A stretch of 64,000 bases of DNA from Straminergon stramineum. Its lineage: Eukaryota; Streptophyta; Bryopsida; Hypnales; Calliergonaceae. The notes below the pieces were generated by a model. The model had not been told where the DNA came from and did no database searches. It worked only from the letters and a program-made list of their open reading frames with translations. The DNA is taken from assembly GCA_963920665.1 (NCBI GenBank), contig OY987263.1, positions 31,856,547 to 31,920,546 of the forward strand, read 5' to 3'. How positions within the stretch are numbered: position 1 is the stretch's first letter; every line of letters begins with the position of its first letter. Both the position numbers and the translations under genes were made by a program. This document shows positions 35,839 to 45,369 of this stretch, piece after piece.

Positions 35839-35867
35839 CAGGGTTGACAAGATGTTCAGATGTCCGG

Positions 35868-36255
35868 ACACGGACGCAGACGTGGACGCGGGGTCCTCAA
35901 CGTCCAATGACAAGCGGACTAGTGGACGTTCCTGCCGTCCGCCCCGAACGTCCGCCGAAACCCCTGACCGTCCGTCGTTGCTCGTCCACCCCGCTCGTCC
36001 GCCGAAACCCCCGCCCGTCCGCCACTGATTGTCCGCCCCGACCGCCTGACCATCCGCCTCGCCCATCCGCTGTTGCCCGTCCGCCCCGACCGACGGTTCC
36101 ATTCACTCGTCCGCCGCTGCTCGTCCGTCTCGCCCGTCCACCGCTGCCCGTCCGCCGAAACCCCCGACCGTTCGCCACTGACCGTCCGCCGTTGCTCGTC
36201 TGGCGCGACCGACTGGTCTACCTCGACAGCCATGTCCTCCCCGTCCGCTGCCCCG
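35868..36255 (+). repeat. Left sub-terminal GTCCG cluster
   Basis: GTCCGCC and close variants occur about 13 times by eye in very CpG-rich sequence. Plant hAT transposases bind short repeats inside the ends (as Ac does), so these are candidate binding sites; that is inference. The Pro/Arg-rich open frames here are by-products of the repeat. Confidence 0.85.
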
Positions 36256-36798
36256 ATCGCCCAGACCACATTCACAAATTGTCTCCATGTCTTTATAGAA
36301 TTGTAGATGAAAATCATAAAAATTAGAACAAGGAAGTTCTACACCCCTAATATTACTCTACTTTAAATTTGTAGGGAAGTAACCTTTGATTTCCCTAAAT
36401 TTGTAATTAAAAAAAAACAAAACCCCCCCATAAATTTCACCTCCAAACCCTTGATAGAGAATTCAAAATTGGGCATTCATTTCTTAAAAATTTAGTGATA
36501 GAGAACCTTGATGGGGAGTTCTTTTTCCTATTCAAATGAAATTCATGGACATAGAGATAGGGATTGCCCTTAGTCCCTTACAAAGGATGCTCTTAGAAGC
36601 TAAAACAAAAGTAAAATTTGAAGACGAAATTGCTCAAAATTTTCCAATTATGGCAATTTATTGAAGGAAATTGTCAAAGATTACATGAAAACAAAATCAT
36701 GAATATGTCATATGTGTAATGTGTTAATGTGGCATTACATATCCTATATGCGCATGAATGTCAAAATTGGAAATATTACTAATTTACTATAAGTTTAA

Positions 36799-36852
36799 CC
36801 CCTAAAGGACCAAATGTTGATTTTGGCAACGGATTGATTTTGGGCAAGTGCA
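36799..36852 (+). mobile_element. TTAA-family element inside the hAT, cut by the gap
   Basis: TTAA (36795-36798), then CCCCTAAAGGACCAAATG, TTTTGGCAAC and GGGCAAGTGCA match the left end of the elements at 28358 and 31363. The rest disappears into the N gap. It lies upstream of the RING-like gene. Confidence 0.7.
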
Positions 36853-37052
36853 NNNNNNNNNNNNNNNNNNNNNNNNNNNNNNNNNNNNNNNNNNNNNNNN
36901 NNNNNNNNNNNNNNNNNNNNNNNNNNNNNNNNNNNNNNNNNNNNNNNNNNNNNNNNNNNNNNNNNNNNNNNNNNNNNNNNNNNNNNNNNNNNNNNNNNNN
37001 NNNNNNNNNNNNNNNNNNNNNNNNNNNNNNNNNNNNNNNNNNNNNNNNNNNN
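36853..37052. other. Assembly gap (200 N)
   Basis: Exactly 200 N, probably a placeholder of unknown true size. It hides the 5' end and promoter of the RING-like gene and most of a nested element. Confidence 0.98.
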
Positions 37053-39749
37053 ACACATTTGACATTCACACCAAATGTTCCTGCTCGGAAGGAAATGAAT
37101 CCTCCAAGTGATCCATGTATTCGCATGGAACGTGGAGAAACTTCGAAAAGTAAAGAAGACGAAGTGCTTATGGGGAAAGTGGCAAAGGCTAATGCTACAA
37201 TTGATCGTCTTCTAGACAACGATTGTTTTGATAGCGTGGCTTATAAATCTCCGTGTTTGTATGAGGCCAACGAATCTAGTCCGACATTAAGTTTACAAGA
37301 GGAAGTACATACGCCTCGTGAACAAGGCGTGCAAGTGGATAATACGTCTTTAATATTAAGTTCCGAGCGTAGAAGACGTTTGGAGCAGGAGTTTCCATAT
37401 GTGGCGACTTTGAGGAGTCCCGAGTGTGAGATCTTGCGTGACATGCTTCATCCAAAAGAATTGGAAAATCTTCTGAAGCTCTTCGTTCAGTTCGCTAAAT
37501 ACCATGAAGAAATAGAGGGAACTGATGACCCCAATCTTGATATTCCTCCTCCGCCTTGTGAACGCAGGAATGTTGGACATATAATCGAGATAGCTGTACA
37601 TTTGACTCAATCAGCTGAATTTTTAGCTAAGGCTTCTCCGTTTTATTTGAATTTGGCGAAAGAGTCTTGTAGATTGGCACCTCAGTTGTTGAAGGGTGCT
37701 TTAGCATTTCAAAATCTCACTAAGACTTTCATACCACTTTTCGAAGGAAGAGATGCTATGATACTACAGTTGCAGGCATACGAGAAGGAAATTGCTTGCC
37801 TTAAAGAAATTGAAGCAACATGCAAAGTCTTGGAGCAAAATTTGAAGATTTCGGAGGGTGATGTGGAGCATCTAAATGAACAGTTGTTGAGGCTAACGGA
37901 GGAGTTAACGAAGATGCGTAAAGTTAATGCTGAATTGAAGGCTATCTCGAAGATTTCGAGCGATGTTGCAATCTCACCAATCATTGTACTTGAAGACAGC
38001 GAAGAGACTCAAGAGTCCAAGGACAAGCTCTCTCTTCCTCTTGAAAAGGTTGAAGCAACTGACAACCCTGACATTACAAATGTTGAAGAAAGCCATGAGA
38101 TGAGCAGATTAGAAGCGACACCTCAACCGTCAATGGAAAAGCTTTCAACAGTTTGCATGAATGCGGAGACACAAACCGAGGATCATGAACTTGAAGAATT
38201 AAAGCATCAATTGGAGGAGGCAATTGAAGCAAAGGTTTCTGTTGAATCAGAGTTGAACCGATTGAAATTGTGCTTGAATTTGGAGAAATTGATGCCTTCT
38301 AGTGGCTTGGAGTCTCGATGGTTAGCATGGGTACAAAAACTCCAAGACAAAGCCTCTGTAGTATCCCGAGCGATGGTAGGTCTTCAGACATTGGCAATGG
38401 AGTCCATTGAAAATTGCAATGCCATTGAAAGCTCGTTGAATCGGTTCAAGACTATATTTGACCAACATCCCTCTAAAGGATATACGGAGATCACATGTTG
38501 GGGAGACATGGATGCCATGTTTGAGCAGTTAAACCACACCAAGAAGGACGAAGATACACACATCAATTGGGCCTTAGAAGCAGAGGAAGGATGGGTCCCT
38601 TACAATAGACTTTCAGCACACATCAAAGACAAAGACAAGAAAGTGGTGCATGCTTGTGATCTAGCCTCTCCAATCTTGAAAGGTTCTTGTAGCCTTTGCC
38701 AAGGCCCCTTCGGACCGGAAGGTGCCGTAACTATGGGCCAATGTCGCCACACTTTCCATGTTACTTGCATCGTGAAAGCATTGCTAGTTTGTTCCGTCTG
38801 TGCTGAGTGTCGTTGTCCATTGAGTTTGAGGTTCTACGAAATGTTTGGTATCTTGGAAGCCATGCCTCCAAACCACGAATACAATCGTTGGACCCTTCCA
38901 CTTGATCAAGGGCCGTTCAAGTTCCAAAATTATCTACATTGGGGGAGGCCACTCACATGGAATTCAAATGAACGGATGCATGGATTGTATGAGGAATCTC
39001 AGCAACCACTGGATCCCGACGTGTGGATGACTCACAATAGAGAGGTGGAATTGCGGGCTCGAGGTATCGTAGATGACGCGGCCTGTGAATTGTTTTGTCG
39101 CAATATGGGAGGACATTGGAGTTTGCAACACAAAAAGTTCTTTCGTTTTCCAGAAAAGAAAGTGGAGAGAGGACCAAATGACAATTGGGTGGAGGTGAAC
39201 CATGGAGATGAATTTGATGAGCAATATACGGCCTATAACCACACTCTCGTAGGTCGGGCCTTCTTGTTGTTGAAGTTGGAAGAGGCTGCAAAGGTCCGTG
39301 TTGTTTACAATACAGATAGACCAGTGAGTACACCACATTCATCTGTAGACGTTGCAGCAGCATTTGATAAGTGCATCGCTGATATTATAGGACATTGGAA
39401 GGCCTTCTTATTGGATGGAAATTGCCTCATGGCCTGGCAAGGGAAGGGAGATGATGAGGTAGTTCAAGCGATGGTGGATCGAGTGGAGAATAACTTGAGA
39501 GCCTTGAAGGCAGATGAAGTTGATTTATCACCGAGGAGAAAACAAAAAAGGAAGCGTGAAGACGATGATGACTTCTCTCCGGAAATGAAAAAACAAATAT
39601 CTAAGGTGGACAAGGAACTTCAAACAGGAGGGCTAATAGTTCATCCAAGTGAGATGGTCACGACTCGTCAAAAATCAGTTGAACGCCTCACTACAAGAAG
39701 TTCTACTCGTCATATGGGAGAAGGTAGTGGTCCATCCAATGGAAAGTAG
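37053..39749 (+). CDS. hAT-borne coiled-coil / RING-like protein, 5' incomplete
   Basis: 898 codons run without a stop from the gap edge to TAG at 39747. The first visible ATG is 37095, but the true start is probably in the gap. Residues are numbered from the gap edge. Residues 55-95 are acidic and Ser-rich; about 130-200 form a helical region (MLHPKELENLLKLFVQFA). About 230-315 and 370-410 are heptad-rich, probably coiled coils. At 546-596 there is a RING-H2-like Cys/His cluster: CSLC, then CRHTFHVTC, then CAECRCP. A conserved-looking C-terminal domain follows (RWTLPLDQGPFKFQNYLHWG; GGHWSLQHKKFFRFPEKK), then a basic NLS-like RRKQKRKRE and a Ser/Thr/Arg tail. I do not recognise the family. 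A nuclear ubiquitin ligase or a DNA-binding helper of transposition are both possible. It is open while the neighbouring transposase is broken. Confidence 0.8.
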   Translation, partial: THLTFTPNVPARKEMNPPSDPCIRMERGETSKSKEDEVLMGKVAKANATIDRLLDNDCFDSVAYKSPCLYEANESSPTLSLQEEVHTPREQGVQVDNTSLILSSERRRRLEQEFPYVATLRSPECEILRDMLHPKELENLLKLFVQFAKYHEEIEGTDDPNLDIPPPPCERRNVGHIIEIAVHLTQSAEFLAKASPFYLNLAKESCRLAPQLLKGALAFQNLTKTFIPLFEGRDAMILQLQAYEKEIACLKEIEATCKVLEQNLKISEGDVEHLNEQLLRLTEELTKMRKVNAELKAISKISSDVAISPIIVLEDSEETQESKDKLSLPLEKVEATDNPDITNVEESHEMSRLEATPQPSMEKLSTVCMNAETQTEDHELEELKHQLEEAIEAKVSVESELNRLKLCLNLEKLMPSSGLESRWLAWVQKLQDKASVVSRAMVGLQTLAMESIENCNAIESSLNRFKTIFDQHPSKGYTEITCWGDMDAMFEQLNHTKKDEDTHINWALEAEEGWVPYNRLSAHIKDKDKKVVHACDLASPILKGSCSLCQGPFGPEGAVTMGQCRHTFHVTCIVKALLVCSVCAECRCPLSLRFYEMFGILEAMPPNHEYNRWTLPLDQGPFKFQNYLHWGRPLTWNSNERMHGLYEESQQPLDPDVWMTHNREVELRARGIVDDAACELFCRNMGGHWSLQHKKFFRFPEKKVERGPNDNWVEVNHGDEFDEQYTAYNHTLVGRAFLLLKLEEAAKVRVVYNTDRPVSTPHSSVDVAAAFDKCIADIIGHWKAFLLDGNCLMAWQGKGDDEVVQAMVDRVENNLRALKADEVDLSPRRKQKRKREDDDDFSPEMKKQISKVDKELQTGGLIVHPSEMVTTRQKSVERLTTRSSTRHMGEGSGPSNGK

Positions 39750-40068
39750 GATTTGAGGATAGAATAGTGTTTTTTGAAAGCAATGGTTCTTCCATTGAGG
39801 GAAAAAAAAAAGTGTGAAGTGTTTAGATCTTAAAAGGATCAAGTAATATAAAGTAATTGTAGTGAAGCTATGTTTTTTGTATTTTGCAATCACCTATATA
39901 TTTATGTATACAAACAATATATTTTTCTTTGCTTAAAAAAATAGTTTTATGTATGAATTTGAATTTATTTGTATATGGATGCATTCATGATTCATTTGTT
40001 CTTCTCTGATTTGTAATAGTAAAATATAAAGTATTATGTGAAAAGGGGTGGATCCTTGGGTGAAGTCC

Positions 40069-40198
40069 ACCGTCCGCCCGTCCGCTTGCAAAATCGTCCG
40101 ACTTGTCCGCCTGCTCTGCCCGCCCGTCCGCCGCTTCCGATGTGTCCGGCCGGCCGCCCCGACCGCCCGTCCCTAACACCGCCCCGTCCGCTCGCTTT
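40069..40198 (+). repeat. Central GTCCG cluster between the two hAT genes
   Basis: About seven GTCCG motifs in CpG-rich sequence, in the same orientation as the terminal clusters. It sits between the RING-like gene and the transposase promoter, so it could mediate control of the transposase by its own product; that is inference. Confidence 0.8.
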
Positions 40199-40265
40199 GT
40201 GGGACCGTTAATTTGAATTTTTTAAATGTGAACCCTAAGTGAACGGTCAGCTTTTGTTGGGGGAC

Positions 40266-40273
40266 TATAAGAG
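40266..40273 (+). promoter_or_regulatory. Possible TATA box of the hAT transposase
   Basis: TATAAGAG lies about 245 bp upstream of the transposase ATG and 70 bp downstream of the central GTCCG cluster, and is followed by a pyrimidine-rich start region (CCTTCCTATTCACTCTC). Confidence 0.45.
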
Positions 40274-40514
40274 TTAGAAGAGAAGCCTTCCTATTCACTC
40301 TCAAGAAACTGAACGCTAAGATTTCTAAGGACTAGGAGCTGCAATTTATTGTGTCCCTTGCTTGGTAATGCATAGTTCAGTGGATGGGGGAGCTTTGTTT
40401 TGCAAGGCTTTTTACGACTAATTTTATTGATATTGTGAACATTGTTACATTGTAGGTTTATGATTAAAAACATTTTTTGGTTTTTAAATATAGCTAAAAA
40501 GTAAGATTGTCACT

Positions 40515-43500
40515 ATGGTGCCTAAACCGACCAGGGATTTTTCTCCTTGGTATAGTTTGACACCGGACAATAAGGTACAATATAGGCTTTGCAAGGTGGT
40601 TATGACCCAAAAGCCTTGCCGTATGTTGAGCCATTTAGGATATTCTGGTCCAAATGGTGTACGCGATACAAGAGTAAGGAATTGTCCGCGATTGACGACA
40701 GTAGTCCGTGCTGCATTTCTTCGTTGCGAAGGAATTTTTCCAAAAAGTGTTGTAACTGATATTGTAGATGGCAACCCTGCACCTATGGACCCCCAAGAAT
40801 TGTCGATCGGAAGGGGTGTATCGCAGTCAACCCACGAAGACTCGTCTCCAACATCAAGAGAAGTAGTATTTGCAGGAACTAAAGAAACTTTCACCACAGA
40901 AGCTTCTGATGATCGTGAAACCCCGAAGGCATCAAGTTCTAGGCCTCATAAACAAAGCAACTTAGTGAGTGGATTTGAAGAAGGTCATAAACGCAAATTG
41001 CATTCTGTGTGGGCGAATTTTTTTTATACGGCAAATATACCATTTTCCGTGGCTCGAAATGCAACTTTTAAAGAAGCAGTGAAGCGAACGGCTGCGTTTG
41101 GTAGACCATACACTCCTCCATCATACCACGAGCTTTGTTACAAATTGTTGAACGAGGTGAAGACCAACATTCAGACACAATTGCTCACACGGACTGAAGA
41201 CAGCATTCGAAAATTTGGAGCAACTGTGTCTATTGATGGATGGAGCTCTGTGACCACGCGTCCTTTGATCAATGCCATGCTTGTATCATCCGTAGGTGAA
41301 GAATTTCTTGGATCAGTAGATACAAGTGGTTGTGAAAAGAATGGGGTGTATTTGGCAGCAGTGTTGGAAAAATTCATTGAACAAGTGGGGCCCAAGAACA
41401 TCGTGTTAGTAACCACAGATAACGCCCCTGTGAATTCTTCTGCATGGAATATGATATCTGAAAAGTATCCTCATATTTTTTACCAAGGGTGTGTGGTTCA
41501 TGCATTGAATTTGTTGCTCAAGGATTGGGGGTCAGAGGATTGGATTGCTGAAAAATTGAATGAAGGAATACTTGTAGCCAAATTTATCAAAAGGAGACAT
41601 ATGCCACTTGCTCTATTACGGAAGTATTCGCCAAATCTTGGTTTATTGATGCCGAGGGATACAAGATTTGCCTCTCAATTTATCATGATGGAGCGTTTGA
41701 TAAAATTGAGAGGACCATTGGAACAAACGGTGGTGGATCCATAATGGGCAGAGTACGTACGTACGCTCAAGAGGAAACGTGGAGCCAAAGTCAACCCACG
41801 AAACCTCGCAGCAGTAGTGAAGAGAATTGTTCTTGATGATCATTTTTGGAACCGTTCTATCAATTATGTGGAGATGGTTGAACCAATTATATGTGCACTC
41901 CGTGATTTGGATTCGAAATCACCATGTATGGGGAAGGTGTTGCATATTATGAGGAAATTAGAAAAGCATGTGTATGGATTAGAAAGTCCGCCATTTTGTT
42001 TGGAAGAGAGCAAGGCAATTCCATTGATACAGTCCTTTCATGTGCGAAGGGAAATGGTAGCTAACGATCTCCAATCTGCCGCAGCTCTCTTGAATCCATA
42101 CCTTCTACACGACAAAGAACTAGCTGATGATGCAGATGCAATGTTAGCATGTAGCGTGTTTTGGAGAAAATATGTAAACCGGATGAGTATGCAGCAGTGA
42201 TTCGAGAATTCGTGGCTTTTCGACATAAGGAACCTCCATTCCACAATATGTTGAATCCAGGAGAACAAATGTTGTCGGCACATGCTTGGTGGGATTTTGA
42301 AGGTGCTTGTGGCAAGTTCATAGCTCCATTAGCAAAGAGGATATTGGCCCAACCGGTGTCATCATTTTCATGTGAACGGAATTGGAGCAGCTATTCTTTT
42401 GTTCACAACAAATCACGAAACAGATTGAAGCCAGAGAGAGCAGCGGATTTGGTGTACGTGTATACTAATTCCAAAGTCCTAAACGCATCGAAAGAAAAAG
42501 ATGAAAAGAAATGGTACGACGATAACATGGAGACAGTGGAGTCGGAGGATTCGGATAGGCCGATGATCGAAGATGATAATGAGGATGATGACGAGGATTT
42601 GGAAAGGGCCTTTAAAGTAGTAAATGGCGAGGATGACTTGTGTTGTGTAGCACCGTCAGAAGATGAAGATGCTATGGAAGACATTCCCAATTTGGTGGAT
42701 GATACGTATCATAATCGTAATGACCGCTATGCTAATGTTGAAGGCAATGCAAACGATTTGTATGATATTTTAGAAGATGAGGACGAAGTAGGGATAGAGG
42801 AGAATCTACCTTCAATAGCAGCATATTGCGGCGGAACTGCATACATGAGTAGCGAAACTGTTCTATCGAAAAAGGGAGTTGTTATTGTTGAAGAGGTGGA
42901 AATGAATGGGGATGCTTTTGGCAATGCCAGAACAGATGAAGATGTTCAAATTTCGAAATCTCGATCTGTGGCACTAGATATGGTGGAAGAAAATGTCGAA
43001 GAAAATGATAGAAAAGGACACAAGGTCAGTGAGTTGGACGTCCCAAAAGATGTGGGCCAAAACAGTGGCGACAAGGGTGAATCAAATATTGAGGTACAAA
43101 AGAAGAGTGCTTCAACCAAGATGGCATTCACAAAATCAAGTATTGTGGACAATGATAAAGGAAAGGAGCCAATGAAGTCAATTTCTGAGGTACAAAGATC
43201 TAGCGCTCTTCCACCAATAGCGTTGAAGCCAGCTATCACAAGATTAGAGGGTTTTCAAAGCTTTGGGTATGGAAAACGTCTAATGAACATTTCGAAAGAA
43301 ACTTCTACAGGCGGTAATGTACAAAAAGTAGTGCCATCACATACATGCCTCACTGATATGGATAGTGATCAACCACTGTTGGTAACGTTGCGTTCTCGTC
43401 GTTTAGAAAAACGAATGGTAGGAGAACCCATCAAAGCAACAACCAGCACTCCGCCACTTCAAAAGAAAGTCAAAGTGGAGATAACCGTTCACGGACAGGC

Positions 43501-43867
43501 CGACTCCAAATCGAAAGCGGTGGTTCGAGAATCCAGTAAGGGGGAAATTAAAAAAGATATGCAGCCTTTTGCTATCTCTCTGGTGAAGAAAAAGACCCCT
43601 CTTGATGAGGATGTCAATGCTTCCTTCAATAGAAGGAAAAGAAAAGTTCCTATTCAAAAAGCCCGTCATGGTTCTATGAAAGTAAATAAGAAGAAATTAA
43701 ATTCGAAGGAAGGGAGTAAACATACTTTAAAGAAAGGCTTGAAGAAGACCACGATACTTGATTCAGATGATACGGAAGATGATTCGGACAATGAAGATTT
43801 TGAACGGAGAGCTAACGGAGAGAGTAGTGGAGTTGAGGTGAAAGGAGATGAAGATTGGTGTCCATAG
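40515..43867 (+). pseudogene. hAT transposase (BED, DUF659, dimerisation), broken by a stop and a frameshift
   Basis: Start ATG 40515. Residues 23-57 are a BED-like zinc finger (YRLC...SHLGY...RNC) in which the expected first Cys is Tyr23 (TAT). The DUF659/RNase H-like core follows: Asp241 in SIDGWSS, Asp302 in TTDNA and a C-x2-H motif at 326-329 (CVVH). A TAA at 41742-41744 ends this frame in TVVDP, but homology continues in the same frame to about 42175. A one-base loss in an A-run near 42176-42178 then shifts the frame. The remainder (42161-43867) has WWDFEGA, the SCERNWS motif with the expected catalytic Glu (42374-42376) and SRNRLKPERAADLVYVYTN, the hAT dimerisation region. A long acidic then Lys-rich tail (from about 42520) is unusual in length. 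Undamaged, it would be about 1,117 residues. Either lesion could be an assembly error. Confidence 0.9.
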
Positions 43868-44236
43868 GAATTGAGGAATTAGAAGCTTAAATATTTTTTT
43901 GCTTAGTTGCTCATGATATATTGAGCACATATTGAGAATGTATTGTTCAATCATTTCATTATAAAAATTGTTTGTTTATTGATGATATACATCTCGTTCG
44001 TGTATTAGAATTTTAAATTTGATTTTGTTTCAAAATGAAACTGAAATTTCATAGAAAAATTAAAAATGCACAATATGTTTTATCTTTTGAATGAAGCAAC
44101 ATACACTACTACATTACATGACAATTGAAATATATGAAAAACAAAAATCTAAGTTCAAATGACATGCTGCAATTGGTAAAAACATTGATAAATAAACATT
44201 AAACCTCGTTACTCAACAGCCTAATCTTTTAACCCC
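43868..44236. other. 3' region of the hAT transposase
   Basis: AT-rich. ATTGTTTGTTTATTGATG-type sequence may include the poly(A) region. Nothing else is seen. Confidence 0.45.
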
Positions 44237-44500
44237 CCGTCCGCCCTCCACTGTCCGCTCTGCCCGAAGTGCCCATCTACCCTCCACCGTCCGCCCTCCA
44301 CCGTCCGCCGCGCCCGTCCGCCCTTCACCATCCGCCCTGCCCGTCCGCCCTCCACCGTCCGCTGCGCCCGTCCGCCTTTCACCGTCCGCCCCGCCCGTCC
44401 GTCGCGACCGCGTCGTCCGCTTGCGGATGGCGCTAGGGACGCTACGTCCGTTGGAGTCCATGCGTCCGGATGATGGACATGAATTCAGGGCGGACGTTCG
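44237..44500 (+). repeat. Right sub-terminal GTCCG cluster
   Basis: About 13 GTCCG motifs by eye, mostly CCGTCCGCC alternating with CTCCA or TTCAC spacers, on the same strand as the left cluster rather than inverted. Near the tip a GCGGACG is in the opposite sense. Confidence 0.87.
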
Positions 44501-44515
44501 GATCTGTCAACCCTG

Positions 44516-44523
44516 GAAGGAAC
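44516..44523. repeat. 8-bp target duplication, right (GAAGGAAC)
   Basis: Exact match to 35831-35838. Confidence 0.93.
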
Positions 44524-44625
44524 ACATTCCGGGAGGACAACTTCATTGATTCAATGAAGCTGTCAACAACATCCTCTATTGTGTTTTGTGGCTTGACATT
44601 GACCATGACGAATCAAGGCACTCAT

Positions 44626-45365
44626 GGGTGATTGCAAGAAAGACTTCATGTTTTTGGTTCAAAAATCCGATTTCTGACCACATGACTAGCAGTACTACGA
44701 ATTACTATCAATTTCGCATGTCAGACAACGCTTGCGAATCTCAACCGGTGATTTGCGGCGCTTGTAGATGTGAACCGTTGATTGAGTACTATGTAGTACT
44801 ATAGACTACTATGGAATACTATTGAAGCTAGTGGGAGCAAAAAATAGTAGAAAAGGGGTCTATGGACCTTTTCATTTTTAGTAATTCAAAAAAAATTCAA
44901 AAAATTCCTAGAAAAAAATTATTTTTGTAGACAAGCCTACTCTCACATTGCACCAAAAATTTCTTCAAGGAAAATTTTCTCCTGCCTCCCAAAAGTACGC
45001 AAACAATGATCACTTTGGCCCCATGTAGACACCTCATGCAAAGGTTTTTTGCAAAAAAATCTTCTTTTCTCATTGTAATGCAAGTACACCTCTAGCTTCT
45101 CCAATTTGTGGCTTCCAATTCGCATTTTTGGGTACAACTTTGGACCCAAACCACCCCAAATGGCTAAGGTAGATACCCAATTGGAGGCACCTTAAAAATA
45201 GTAAAATAATTTTTTTTTTAAATTAAAAATGTTTGAAACTTGTATATGTACATTCATTCCAAATTTCAAGACAAATGGACTTACGATGCAAAAGTTATGA
45301 CCAAAAAAACCTGTGTCCAAGGATAAGGGGACAAAAAATAGGACAAGTGTTTCTTGCAATCACCC
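44626..45365 (+). mobile_element. MITE with GGGTGATTGCAAGAAA ends, copy 1
   Basis: A 740-bp unit with inverted ends GGGTGATTGCAAGAAA and TTTCTTGCAATCACCC, and the 4-bp flank TCAT on both sides (44622-44625 and 45366-45369). The internal sequence is the inverted relative of 61836-62528 (GTACTATAGACTACTAT, CTTTGGCCCCATGTAGACAC). The open frame at 44586-44804 crosses the boundary and is not a gene. Confidence 0.88.
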
Positions 45366-45369
45366 TCAT

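Larger units (their letters stand above)
35839..44515 (+). mobile_element. Large two-gene hAT transposon, 8.68 kb
   Basis: The left end CAGGGTTGACA (35839-35849) is exactly inverted at 44505-44515, and perfect 8-bp duplications GAAGGAAC lie outside. Inside, in order: a GTCCG-rich left block, a TTAA-family insertion cut by a 200-N gap, a long RING-like/coiled-coil reading frame (37053-39749), a central GTCCG block, a BED/DUF659/hAT transposase (40515-43867, now broken) and a right GTCCG block. Both genes are on the plus strand. Intact ends and duplications point to a recent insertion. The transposase lesions mean this copy could move only if another copy supplied the enzyme. True length is uncertain because the gap has a round size. 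Confidence 0.95.

Noticed and set aside
35784..36326. A 180-codon Pro/Arg-rich reading frame and its minus-strand partners
   Set aside because: They are by-products of the GTCCG repeat and cross the hAT boundary at 35839.
36834..37095. Met at 36834 as the start of the RING-like protein
   Set aside because: The bases before the gap are the end of a TTAA-family transposon, and the frame continues only because N codons are not stops.
44586..44804. A 72-codon frame just right of the hAT
   Set aside because: It crosses the boundary of a MITE at 44626 and has no recognisable product.
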